Shown here one piece after another: positions 1 to 10,032 of a stretch of 64,000 nucleotides of DNA; within the stretch, counting starts at the first letter, position 1; each line of letters begins with the position of its first letter. The DNA comes from Epiperipatus broadwayi. Taxonomy: Eukaryota; Onychophora; Udeonychophora; Euonychophora; Peripatidae. The position numbers and the translations under genes are program-made. The notes under the pieces are model-generated. The model made no database searches. It was not told the origin of the DNA and was given only the letters and a program-made list of their open reading frames with translations. The stretch covers positions 19,674,353 through 19,738,352 of the forward strand of contig JAQFVV010012394.1 in assembly GCA_028023455.1 (NCBI GenBank), given 5' to 3'.

Positions 1-556
1 GGTGATTTAAATTATCTCCATTTACTTTTATTCCTCTCGCTTCTCAGTTTAATCCACAAAATACTTCTTATAAAACTGCTTTAAATTTTTTTGGATATGG
101 AGCCACACCGTCACACATTCTTATCAATGTTAATCTTTTTAGCATCATTATGAAATTTAATTGTTGCTGTCGCATTTTTATAAATATTCTTTAGAATATG
201 ACAATATCCTGAGTCAAAATATGCTTATAAAATCAAGTGCATTTTTATGATCTACAAATCCAAAGCATGATGGTAACCCATATTTGTTGGTCCTTTCTAT
301 AAATTCTCTCAATACTTGGGTATAATATGCTTTTCTAAAACCACTTTTAAATCCACCTTGTTCTTTTGGTTAGTTAAAATCCAAAGTTTGCTGTGGATGA
401 GTTGTAATTATTTTGGTAAAAATTTTGTATAGAACTGATAAAAGATTTATATGTCTGTAATTTTTAATATTTTCTTTATAATCTTTTTTAAATATCAATA
501 TTATTCTTGCATTCTTTCAGTCATTTGGTACATCTTTATTATCTAGTGAAGCAGAT
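1..556 (-). pseudogene. RTE-clade LINE reverse transcriptase fragment, runs off the window start
   Basis: Read on the minus strand from about 556 downward, the translation gives an ordered RTE-type reverse transcriptase: DVPNDWKNARIILIFKK, then a NYRHINLLSVLYKIFTK block (family NYRPISLL), GGFKSGFRKAYYTQVL, FGFVDHKNALDF (motif A, family FVDYEKAFD), KNATATIKLHNDAKK, and near base 30 EVFCGLN followed by EARGIKVNGDNLNH. These match the order and spacing of RTE ORF2. The frame is broken by several stops and shifts, so it is a dead copy. The catalytic YADD motif would lie beyond base 1. RTE proteins copy their own RNA at a nicked target (target-primed reverse transcription). Seen: motifs and breaks. 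Inferred: clade. Confidence 0.85.
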
Positions 557-1333
557 GATCTGATGCTCAGATCCTGCTTCACAGCCCACATCCAATCTCC
601 TACCACCTAACCGTATTCAAACTCGTCCTTACGCACGTATACACATAACTAATAATATATTTCCTTACCCAATAGTATAAAATAATGTAAACATATGTGT
701 CTTAATTTAATATTTGATCTAATAATAATATTCTCATGTGTATGCGGGCGTAAATAATAAATATATATATGTATATTTTAGCGTAGGAGATTGTGATTGA
801 ATTAATAGTATATTATATATATAAGATATTATATATGATACTTATTATATTTTTCATATATAAGTTTGTAGCCAGAAATGATGCAATCTTGTTAGTAAGT
901 CTCTCGAAAAACAATAACCCAGAAGACCCTTTAGATTAAAATAGAAGATTACGAATTAGTAATAATAGAAGAAACCCATTAGTGGAAATTGTCCACGCTA
1001 GCTTGTTTTAAAATCATAAGATATATTTTAAAACAATCGTTCGAGAAACTGATAACAAACTTGCATTGTTTCAAACATCTTACCAGATAAGAGTATCCGG
1101 CCAAACGATTCCAAATGAAATCTAAGTGCTTAAACCGCCTCAGGTCCAGCAGTAGTTGCCTAGTTACAAATTCAAATTAAAAGTATAAATACTGCTGGAT
1201 TTGAATCCACAAAGAAGGGGAGATCATTAAATAGCCATGCTGCTGAACATAATCCATGCCCGATGTAATTTTCACGCAATGTGTTGTGAGTAGTAAATTT
1301 CGCCTTGTCCCTCCGTTCTAACATGCTGATCCC
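557..1333. other. AT-rich spacer, no gene seen
   Basis: No coding pattern or recognisable repeat. It has short AT runs (about 755-850) and several CpG dinucleotides (for example around 1035-1140), which are scarce in most of the window. Confidence 0.4.
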
Positions 1334-1483
1334 ATGAACGAAGCTTCCGTACTCCGTGCTACTGAACTTTACATATGTCTTTCCAATGAAATGAAGTGCT
1401 ATCTCAAATCATCCCGCTACCCTAGATCTAGTGACAATACCGATGGACTGATTCTTAGTGAAATGCTTTTCTCAATCATCAAG
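1334..1483 (+). CDS. Possible short coding exon, unrecognised
   Basis: An ATG at 1334, preceded by an in-frame TAA, opens 50 codons that end exactly at AAG followed by GTAAAG, a good animal 5' splice donor at 1484. The peptide starts MNEASVLRATELYICLSNEM and has mixed, non-repetitive composition. The stretch is clearly richer in GC than its surroundings. Without splicing the frame stops a few codons after the donor. I do not recognise the protein and cannot see a partner exon. It could be a first coding exon or a chance frame in a low-copy segment. Seen: frame, donor, composition. Inferred: exon status. Confidence 0.25.
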
Positions 1484-2309
1484 GTAAAGAACTCAGACCG
1501 CTTATAATTCCTAAAATCCTGCCTTCTATGTAATGTGTATATTTTAAACTATATCTTTTAAATGTCTTCAAATATATATAACTCTATATAACTAATCTAT
1601 GCTAAGCCTCTTATAAAATGTTTTTCTTTTATTTTATTTAAAAGCGGCCAATAATTTTTTATTAACATTTTTACGTATTTATATTTTAAAGTTAATGCCA
1701 ATAATATTCTAAAATCGCCAGCATATAACTTATTTTGTTTTCCCCACCCATCATTTACTGGGTAAATAATTTATAATTGATAAAAACAAGTCTTATTCGG
1801 CTTGCCCAGATGCTCGCGGTTTTAGAGAAATAAATTAATTATATTTTTCATGTTTACTGTTGAAAAACAGATTTGACATCTGTTTTTCCAATTCTCCTTC
1901 CTAAATAATGCGCTATCTTTTATCTTTCAACTATATTATATATGTAAATTTCATCTTAGCTATTACGACCACCCTTTTTATTTTGCAATCAATTAATGTA
2001 TTTCCACAAGGGCATAAATCAACCAAAATTGAGGTTTAATGTGTAAAACGTAATGAATAATATTAAGTAATATAATGTAAAGGGGGGAGGGGGACCTTAA
2101 CCTTTTATTCTATGTTTATATGTATAATTATTATCCCTGTTTGCTTAAAGTGAAGCCATGTCATTACGCTGAATAGTTCATCATTCGTGGGCAATAAATA
2201 CGTCCCAATAATCTTTAATTTCAGAAGTATATTTATGGTTTATTAATAAGCATTTAGTGCATAAAGGCCATTCTATTTTATATATATGTTTGTGCTTCTT
2301 TATTACATG
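1484..2309. other. AT-rich spacer, no gene seen
   Basis: No motif, repeat or coding pattern recognised. A short G-rich run lies at about 2080-2093. Confidence 0.4.
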
Positions 2310-2600
2310 GAGGCAACTGCAAAGTCGGACCCCATCGTCATCTCAATGTCCTTGAACCAGGCTGTAAAACCACCCTGGGGACATCCTTGGTTCGTGCATG
2401 CTTTATACGGGGATCGCTCTGGAAAAACCAGCCCGATACTGACATAGCCAACCACTCCTCATCATCCACAATTCGCCTGTACCTCATTCCAGGGAATCTG
2501 GACTCTTTCTGTTCGTAAAACCGACCCTGCCAAAGTTTGCAGAGGAAATCGGTCACTTCTTAGAATTCGTGAAGCACACTCCAGGATCCATAAAAAGGAC
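2310..2600 (-). other. GC-rich exon-like patch, coding status unclear
   Basis: This patch stands out by GC and CpG content. On the minus strand one frame stays open at 2338-2556 (72 codons, includes RFPGMRYRRIVDDEEWLAMS). A second minus frame is open for about 50 codons and ends in GGFTAWFKDIEMTMGSDFAV, a few codons before a TAA that overlaps an AATAAA polyadenylation signal near 2303-2308. Two overlapping plausible frames suggest either a decayed gene end with a frameshift or a chance GC island. I recognise neither peptide. Confidence 0.25.
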
Positions 2601-3430
2601 CGATAATAAGCCACCATGCATGCACCGCTTTTCCCTTATCTTATCATTCACCCAGAAGTATTCATAAGCCGTAATGAAATGATTTATTTAAACAAACATA
2701 TGTCCCTTATTTTAATATAAGTATTAATATGATAAATTTAGTATCTTTGTGTAAATTGTTCATTACCCATCCTGTGCATTAATTATCTAAAATTCCCAGT
2801 TAACCATCATATTAAATGTAATCAAATATTATCTGTGTTAAAATTATTGTTTGAAGTAATCAAATGCTCTTTTCGTTTCTGGGGTGTGATAGCGTTCTAA
2901 TAATCTATTCTAATAGCGCTAATTTACCCAAACACATACATATATTATTGGCATAGCTGCAATTATCATGTTATTGTATAAAATGATTCAAATAAATATC
3001 TATAATAATCCTGAGGCTCACATCGGCTAAATGACCCGACATAATTATTATTAATAAATCGTAAATATATATACATCAAACTCGAATCAGTGCTTTCTTT
3101 AGTTAAGATAAATATTAAGTTATTTCTTAAGCTTAAATATGACTAGATGATCTCCGCTCTACACATAATTAACATGCTCGTTATTAAGTTATTCTATCAT
3201 GAGTTAGCCTTGAGTCTTTTGTGTCTCCGATGATCGATGCCGGCGGATGAGAAGTGGATTAATCAATGTCATCGGGATTGTTGCTCATAATGTTATAGAT
3301 CTGGGGAATAGGCAAATAGGGCAGAATTCATGAGTTCTCCTGACCTGTGTATCTTGAGTATGATTGGATTCGAGGTACTTTTGCCTAGATAGTAGATCTT
3401 GTTACGTGAACATACAAATCCGACCGGCAC
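2601..3430. other. Low-copy spacer with retained CpG
   Basis: No repeat family or coding frame recognised. CpG is fairly frequent around 3140-3430 (for example near 3225-3275), after which composition shifts to the CpG-poor AT-rich DNA of most of the window. Confidence 0.35.
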
Positions 3431-4985
3431 ACTAGACCTTTGGTACATAACATTGCCAAACATCTTTCTATTTCTTCACTTGCTTTTTTTAAGTCATTGA
3501 TTGTAATTCTATCATTATCTGAAGTTTTTTCCTTCTGTATAAATTTAATTGAATGTCTCACTTTATTTAAAATCCTGGCAATTCAGAAGATATATTACTG
3601 TGCGAGGTACTTTTCCTTGTTTTTTATTGCTTTATAATTCTTGATAGAACTTTCCTACACACTTCATGTCATCATCTTAGTAATAGTTCATATATATATA
3701 TATTCTGGAATAAATTCTACAAGTCTGAGCTCAAATCCCCTATATTTAATATTCAACATAGCAATATAAAAAAAATCAATAATAGCTACAGCAAGCTTAT
3801 GGCAGGGTATGCCATCCTGTGCTATTCAGGATGGCATATACTGCTGGATGTTGACTATGTGTGTGTGTGCGCATATGGGTGTAAAGAAAATATTCTGAGA
3901 ATTAGATTAATTTGAAAATAGAAATCATTACTTCTCAATGCTTTAAATATTTTAGATAGTTAGATTCAATTGGAATCATATCTTTCAAAATTGCCATACT
4001 AGAAAACTGTAATTAGTGCTATAGAGTATAAAGGGTTTTTTTTATCTTGATAGTATCGGTTATATCTCTGACAAAATTTTTATAATTATTATTAATTTTT
4101 AACATTATTAAATAATTAATGAAACTTTGAATAGTTTTAAAGTACTTTTTTTTAGCATGTGTACATGTTGGAATATAATTTTTTTTTGGCTTATTGACAA
4201 ATTTAATATGAAATTTCTGGCAAAAATATTAATCTTTTCCAAGTCTACTTCAATTATTGACTAGAATGGTATTGCCTATATTTATTTTGTTTACAATAGT
4301 TCTGATCTGAAGAGAAGTTATGTTGCTTTAATCACTCATTCAATGTCTCATTTAATACCTTATTTTTACAGACAATGAAGATATATTTTAGTACCTAGAT
4401 TTTAGGCATAATCAGAGAAAAGGAACAGATATTTCCCAGTCACAGTGCAATAGGAATTTTTACATTTTGTTGATGAGAAAAAAAGTATACAATTTTAAAT
4501 TTATTTTGAAAGTTTTTTTTACTTCAAATATAACTTCATTTATATTTTTATTGATAAATATAAAATATATTTAATTTTTATAATTATTAATGTGTTTTAT
4601 GAATTTTTAAAATTGAGGACAATGAAACCAGAAAACAAAAATGGATAAAACATTGAGAAAAGTTGATGTAATTTTTTTTATTTCTCAACATTATATTAAT
4701 ATCTTAAAATATTTTAAAAAGTCACTATCTTTAAAAATATTATTTATTACAACAGTCAGTAATTTAATTTTGATGCAAACTCTATTCAAACTGAAAGCTA
4801 TATATAGGATAAAATTAAGCAGTTATTTCAAGCCTTAATTACATTTAATCATTTGTGATATGGTTAATAATTTCCAAGACAACTTTGTATGAAATTCACA
4901 TATTCCATTTTATTATTTACTTAAGACTTAGTGAATTTCTATGAATCTCTTGACATCTGAATATAATTATAATGTATACTACATT
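3431..4985. other. AT-rich intergenic DNA; one perfect 12-bp hairpin
   Basis: No coding signal beyond chance frames. At 3808-3838 TATGCCATCCTG and its exact reverse complement flank a 7-base loop, followed by a short GT run at about 3858-3870. Otherwise nothing is seen. Confidence 0.5.
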
Positions 4986-5162
4986 TTAGGTGTAATTAGA
5001 AGGGATTTGAACCGAGACTTTCAAGCTCCTTTCAACTAACCACTCCATCTTATGTAACTGATACACATAACCACATACATGCCAAAAAGATAAATGATCT
5101 CCAATATACATATTTTGTGGTGAACATTGATTATATGTATGTGGGGGAGATGATAATCGGAA

Positions 5163-5204
5163 CCAACTGATGAGTGCTGGTCCAGCATGAAATATGTATA
5201 TTGG
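5163..5204 (+). ncRNA. Hammerhead ribozyme motif, family 2
   Basis: Pairing by eye gives a full type I hammerhead. Helix I is CCAA (5163-5166) with TTGG (5201-5204). The core CTGATGA is at 5167-5173. Helix II is TGCTG (5075 + 100, that is 5175-5179) with CAGCA (5183-5187), closed by a G-T pair at 5174/5188 and a GTC loop. The second core block GAAA is at 5189-5192. The ATATGTAT segment (5192-5199) is nearly self-complementary, which suits a helix III formed between two molecules, and the predicted cleavage site is after A5200. Cleavage itself is inferred from the fold. Confidence 0.7.
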
Positions 5205-5411
5205 AGATCATTTATTTTTTTTGCATGTATATAACCATGTATATTGTTAAACCATTAAGCATCACATGATCATATTTCCTATATTAGCACATTAATTGTT
5301 GATAAACAGAGCAAAACTCTCCATACAGTATTGCCACCTGTGCTAAACAGAGTAATCAATGGATGCCAGAAGGCTTGTGCATAAAATCCCTATCTAATGC
5401 CTACTCATCCA

Positions 5412-5455
5412 ATATCCCCAGACTAGTTTCTGGCTTGTGGCCTTGGTCAGTGAGG
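5412..5455 (-). ncRNA. Degenerate hammerhead motif, family 1
   Basis: This is the inverted copy within the 5249-6537 element. Helices I and II and GAAAC are kept, but the core reads CTGACCA, so the invariant G8 is lost. It is probably inactive. Confidence 0.55.
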
Positions 5456-5926
5456 AGCTTTGGATCTGAGAGCACTGCATCTAGATCTTAGGATCTAATG
5501 CAACCCTCTAGCAACCACCTTTTATCTCTACTTAACTACAAAACTATGAGAATGAAATTGAAAACACAAAAAATATTTTCAATCCAAGCTCAATAGCTTA
5601 TATAGTCATATGGGTCTGAACTCAGTTCAGCACCCATACATTTTGGTGTCTTTGGCTCTTTTACAACCATAGCCACCACTATCCTATTAGGCAGGATTGG
5701 TGTTAAACCATTAAGCATCACATGATCACATTTCCTATATTAGCACATTAATTGTTGATAAACAGATCAAAACTCTCCATACAGTATTGCCATCTGTGCT
5801 AAACAGGATAGTCAATGGTTTTCAATTTCATTCTCATAGTTTTGTAGTTAAGTAGAGATAAAAGGTGGTTGCTAGAGGGTTGCATTAGATCCTAAGATCT
5901 AGATGCAGTGCTCTCAGATCCAAAGC

Positions 5927-5968
5927 TCCTCGCTGACGAAGGCCACAAGCCAGAAACTAGTCTGGGGA
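5927..5968 (+). ncRNA. Hammerhead ribozyme motif, family 1, core intact
   Basis: Helix I is TCCTCG (5927-5932) with TGGGGA (5963-5968): six consecutive pairs, two of them G-U. The core CTGACGA (5933-5939) fits CUGANGA, with the free position 7 as C. Helix II is GGC (5941-5943) with GCC (5949-5951) around a CACAA loop. GAAAC (5953-5957), TA and GTC (5960-5962) follow, so ACTAGT forms a palindromic helix III and cleavage is predicted after C5962. It lies 456 bp from its tandem partner at 6383. Confidence 0.8.
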
Positions 5969-6382
5969 TATTGGATGAGTAGGCATTAGATAGGGATTTT
6001 ATGCACAAGCCTTCTGGCATCCATTGATTACTCTGTTTAGCACAGGTGGCAATACTGTGTGGAGAGTTTTGCTCTGTTTATCAACAATTAATGTGCTAAT
6101 ATAGGAAATGTGATCATGTGATGCTTAATGGTTTAACACCAATCCTGCCTAATAGGATAGTGGTGGCTATGGTTGTAAAAGAGCCAAAGACACCAAAATG
6201 TATGGGTGCTGAACTGAGTTCAGACCCATATGACTATATAAGCTATTGAGCTTGGATTGAAAATATTTTTTGTGTTTTCAATTTCATTCTCATAGTTTTG
6301 TAGTTAAGTAGAGATAAAAGGTGGTTGCTAGAGGGTTGCATTAGATCCTAAGATCTAGATGCAGTGCTCTCAGATCTAAAGC

Positions 6383-6424
6383 TCCTCACTGACGAAGGCC
6401 ACAAGCCAGAAACTAGTCTGGGGA
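6383..6424 (+). ncRNA. Hammerhead ribozyme motif, family 1, tandem partner
   Basis: It has the same fold as the copy 456 bp upstream, with TCCTCA pairing to TGGGGA in helix I (A-U replaces G-U at the first pair). The core is CTGACGA, helix II GGC/GCC, then GAAAC, TA and GTC. With its partner it would cut a multimeric transcript into unit-length RNA. Confidence 0.8.
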
Positions 6425-6639
6425 TATTGGATGAGTATACATTAGATAGGGATTTTATGCACAAGCCTTCTGGCATCCATTGATTACTCTGTTTAGAACA
6501 GGTGGCAATACTGTATGGAGAGTTTTGCTCTGTTTATCATGTATATTGTTTATATAAGGAGTGGACATCTGAAGGAGCTTGAAAGCCTGTGTTCAAATCC
6601 CCTCTAATTAAATCCCTTTATGTAGCTTCTGCTGCTTGA

Positions 6640-7370
6640 AATGGTATTCAGTAGCAAATTCTTTTTTTTTCTCACTATGGTTAAGCCACATAATGTATGC
6701 TTTAATGGATAGTTGGTAATGTTTAACAAGTCGCTGATCAGGGTTATATCCTTAGACAAGTTTTTAGCAAACGACTTTCATTAGTGATGAGAGAAAAAAT
6801 AATTTGTTACTCGTCAGCCTTATGCAAACTAGATTTATACAACTGCGTTGGTTGAAATAAATTATGTGTTATTAACACATAAAGATGTTCAGATTAACAT
6901 GAGAACCCGTTCAGCAAATGATTCAAATAACTACCGCTATGGTAGTCTTTTGATAGACAAAAAAAAAAAAAAGGAGAACAAGATTGTATTAAAAAAACAA
7001 ATTATAAAATAACAAAAAAAAGTTTTTTATTTTTGTTTAGTTTTATTAATAAAATAAAAGTCTTGGCCCGGTAACGTTACATTTTATTGGTTTTTCACAA
7101 AAACAACGCCATCAAGCGGTCGTCTATCAAATAATTACCGCTACCGAATTGTCTATATAGATATTCTTTAAAAATCCTTGTTACCTTTAGATCTGCTGCT
7201 CTGTGTCAATGTTTGATTTTTCTAGGGCTAATGGATGAGCAATTTGAGATATTTGGATGTCTCATTGATAAATAATAACTCTCCAGTCTGACACCTCACA
7301 ACTAACTCATTAAAGACTCTCTCTACAAATTTGTTAATACATTGTACAGGCTTAAACTGCATTTATATAT
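6640..7370. other. AT-rich spacer with A runs and a weak inverted repeat
   Basis: TTTGATAGAC near 6949 and GTCTATCAAA near 7122 are reverse complements with partly matching flanks (ACTACCGCTA / TACCGCTACC), so a decayed MITE covering about 6920-7145 is possible. No gene is seen. Confidence 0.35.
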
Positions 7371-7481
7371 ATATATAATATACGGGATTCGAACTCAGAC
7401 TTTCACACGACCTACTACTGCCAGTGCCATCTCATATTGCTGACCCACCTGATCACACACATGTTGAAAAGATAAATAATT

Positions 7482-7525
7482 ACCAATACACGTATTTCAT
7501 GCTAAATCAGCAATCATCAGTTGGT
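7482..7525 (-). ncRNA. Hammerhead ribozyme motif, family 2
   Basis: On the minus strand ACCAA pairs with TTGGT (helix I, 5 bp), CTGATGA is followed by helix II TGCTG/TAGCA with a short ATT loop, then GAAA and a TACGT segment leading to GTA as cleavage triplet. All invariant core bases are present. Confidence 0.7.
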
Positions 7526-7570
7526 TTAGCTGAGCACTGATTGCATATATGTGTGGGGATAGTAATATAG

Positions 7571-7614
7571 ACCAACTGATGATTGCTGGTTTAGCATGAA
7601 ATACGTATATTGGT
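7571..7614 (+). ncRNA. Hammerhead ribozyme motif, family 2
   Basis: Helix I is ACCAA (7571-7575) with TTGGT (7610-7614). The core CTGATGA is at 7576-7582. Helix II is TGCTG (7584-7588) with TAGCA (7592-7596). GAAA is at 7598-7601 and the perfect palindrome ATACGTAT at 7601-7608 could pair two molecules as a dimeric helix III. Predicted cleavage is after A7609. Confidence 0.75.
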
Positions 7615-7700
7615 GATTATTTATCTTTTCAACATGTGTGATCAGATGGACAGCAATATGATATGGCACTGGGAGTAGTGGGTCATGTGAAAGTCTGAGT

Positions 7701-8780
7701 TCTACAATTTGTTATAACTTTTGATCTGTTTATCAATCCTTCGTTCCACAAAAAATATTTAAAATTCTAGGTACGTTCTTACATGGATTTACTCCTGTTT
7801 TCAATAATACTTTAAGCTTTTAATTATCTGTGTTTAAAAATAAGCAATCTGAAATGGTTGCCCAAAAAATTAGAGTTTGTTTTTTTGATACATTTATTAC
7901 TAATATGGGCTGAAATAGAAAAAAAAAAATTGCACGATTGCTTTTATTATATTTATCTAATAAAATACATGAATTTTTATTTATTTTTAATTATAATCTT
8001 TAAATTATTTTTACACCCATTGACATTAGAGTTAATGGATATTATTGAATAAAACACACTTAAAATATGTTATAACCAAATCGATGGCTTGACATTAGTT
8101 ATGTGCAAATATGCAGCTAGTCATAAACTTGAAGATATGTACTTGATATGTGTAACAATATTTAAATAAAGAGTTTATAATTTTCAGACCAGCCACAAAC
8201 TCTGTGGGATTAACATGTATTACTTTAATTGCAACAGAAAACGTAAATTTTAATTAAATTACATGAGAAAAAGCAAACGAAATATTTCTTTAGACAGATA
8301 AAATTATAAATCAAATAGATATGTTATCATTTAATTAAAATTTAGTAATATAAGAATTATTAATAATAAAATTTAAAAAAGTTTAATGCTAGTGCATTGC
8401 GTAAGATCTAAATAATATGCAGTAAACAAAAAAATGGATCATTCAGACTAAATAGAAATAAAAAGCTGTATGAATACTATAAATTAAATTATAATAATGC
8501 TACAATATGTTGTATATTATGCAATATGCATTTTTGCTATAGTGGAATTGGAATGGCTGCACTCATTTTCAAATTGCTTCTGCTACTGACTTAGTACATT
8601 AGAATAAATATAACCTATAGTATACTATATTAGTAAAAAAAATTAAGTCATATATCACGTGACTTAACTTAATAATTAGCTTGTATTACAAATCTAATAT
8701 AATGAACATGCTAATAGCTCTAAACAAACTTTTCCAATAAATTCCACAAGAGAAAGCATTTAAAATCTATCTAGAACTAC
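7701..8780. other. AT-rich spacer, nothing recognised
   Basis: Only short chance frames of Leu/Ile/Phe-rich composition are seen. I see no repeat family here. Confidence 0.5.
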
Positions 8781-8783
8781 ACC

Positions 8784-8826
8784 TATTCCCAAACCAGTTT
8801 CAAGCTAATGGCTCTCATCAGTAACA
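8784..8826 (-). ncRNA. Diverged hammerhead motif related to family 1
   Basis: On the minus strand: CTGATGA (8821-8815), helix II GAGC/GCTT around a CATTA loop (4 bp including G-U), GAAAC (8801-8797), TG, then GTT. Sequence downstream on this strand (TAGATAGATTTTAAATGC) aligns with the family 1 TAGATAGGGATTTTATGC, so it is an old relative. Helix I has only 3 pairs left. The core and helix II survive although flanks have diverged. Confidence 0.55.
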
Positions 8827-8829
8827 GAT

Positions 8830-10030
8830 TATACTTCATATACATATAGTTTACTTTAGCAGAGCTGCTAAGAGGGATCACGGGGAACATTTGCTTCCAG
8901 GACTGGAGCAGATATGTAAGTTGTTTTTGCACAAACAGCTTCTGAATTCCTCTTCTATGACAAACTGTAAATTTAAATCCTTAAATAGAGAAACATATCA
9001 TAGTCTCTATTATAAGTGGCAAAAGGAAATAGATAAAGCTAATGATATATATAATAAAATATTTTATTACATTAAAATTCCATTATAAAATCATTTTCTT
9101 TATAAGAAATTACTAATTTATATATACATATATAGCAAAAATTCATCACATATACGCTTTAATAACAAAAAATAATGTATTATTACAAGAAAATTAGAAT
9201 ATTTATATTTTTATTTCTTGCCTTTAAATAACTATAAATTTTAAATAACAAAAGCAATTACACTTGATAAAGAAATTGCTTTATATTTTTATTTCACTAA
9301 TTACAAATGTTGAATTACAATTTAAGCAATTGTTAGACTGATTATTTGACTCTATGGATATAAATGCGGTGTCTAGTACACATAAACATGCATCAGTGTA
9401 TGCATAGATTGAGTGCATGTAACAACAAAGGAAAAATTATTGCTTGCCTCATGCCATTATGTTTCCACCATTATTAAAAAGAAAAAAACATAATATTTTT
9501 AAATTATGAATTGATTTGTAATTAAACCTATTTTAACTAAGTACCATCTCTACCTTTTCTAACTCCACTAGATATAAATAAAGCACCATCTTTCTCTCTC
9601 TCTATATATATATAGATATATGTTGAATTAGATATTTGCATCGATTATTAATTTGATAAAGAATAATAATAATAAAAATATATCCATGTGAACAGAGATA
9701 GCTTTACCTTTTGATGTTGCCAAGAAGTTAATTACAAATTCATAATCCTGAGGCTAAATAATTTAAATAAAAGGGGTCTCTATGTTATGTCAAACCTAAA
9801 TTGTTATAAGGATTTAAATCAGAGAACTAATCTTTATATGTGTGAAAATGCAGAAGACTAACATCTTTCTTGACATCGTGCAATGAATTATTAATGTTAT
9901 TTAGAGAATTGTATATGTTGAGTTAGATATTTTCATGGATTTTTAATCTGATAAAAATAGAAATAAAGAGATTATATATATTGTAATAGTCAAATTAACA
10001 TGTTTCAACTATTTACATTTTCTCTGTTTA
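8830..10030. other. AT-rich spacer, nothing recognised
   Basis: It holds short TC and TA runs near 9590-9620. No coding frame has a convincing composition. Confidence 0.5.
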
Positions 10031-10032
10031 TT

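Larger units (their letters stand above)
5249..6537. mobile_element. Family 1 hammerhead element: tandem 456-bp units in both orientations
   Basis: The element is flanked by the perfect 13-bp duplication CATGTATATTGTT (5236-5248 and 6538-6550). On the minus strand one whole unit (5701 down to 5249) is preceded by part of another (5815 down to 5702). On the plus strand a partial unit (5816-6136) runs head to tail into a second (6137-6537). Equivalent bases in the plus units lie exactly 456 bp apart, for example the ribozyme cores at 5933 and 6389. Units end in ...GATCATGTGATGCTTAATGG. No protein is encoded, so it must borrow its enzymes. Tandem ribozyme units with long target duplications resemble retrozymes and PLE-derived non-autonomous elements. 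Confidence 0.8.
4990..6625. repeat. Family 2 foldback repeat with tRNA-like ends, split by a family 1 insertion
   Basis: The left part (4990-5248) and right part (6538-6625) together form one palindromic element. On the minus strand near 5000-5015 there is a GGTTCAAATCCC B box, and on the plus strand near 6588-6602 GTTCAAATCCCC; both run into TCTAATTA, so the two ends mirror each other. The inner part contains the hammerhead motif at 5163-5204. A 1.29-kb family 1 element sits at 5249-6537, bounded by the 13-bp duplication CATGTATATTGTT. The palindromic design and tRNA-like ends are shared with 7375-7700. Confidence 0.7.
7375..7700. repeat. Family 2 foldback repeat, nearly palindromic, tRNA-like boxes at both ends
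   Basis: The two halves are reverse complements over most of 326 bp. Each end carries a tRNA-like segment: on the minus strand near 7385-7400 GAGTTCGAATCCC (B box), and on the plus strand A-box-like TGGCACTGGGAGTAGTGG (about 7660-7678) then GAAAGTCTGAGTTC (about 7688-7701). Each half has its own hammerhead motif, at 7482-7525 (minus) and 7571-7614 (plus). The combination of Pol III boxes and a hammerhead recalls the known schistosome Sm-alpha repeats. No protein is encoded. Confidence 0.7.
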
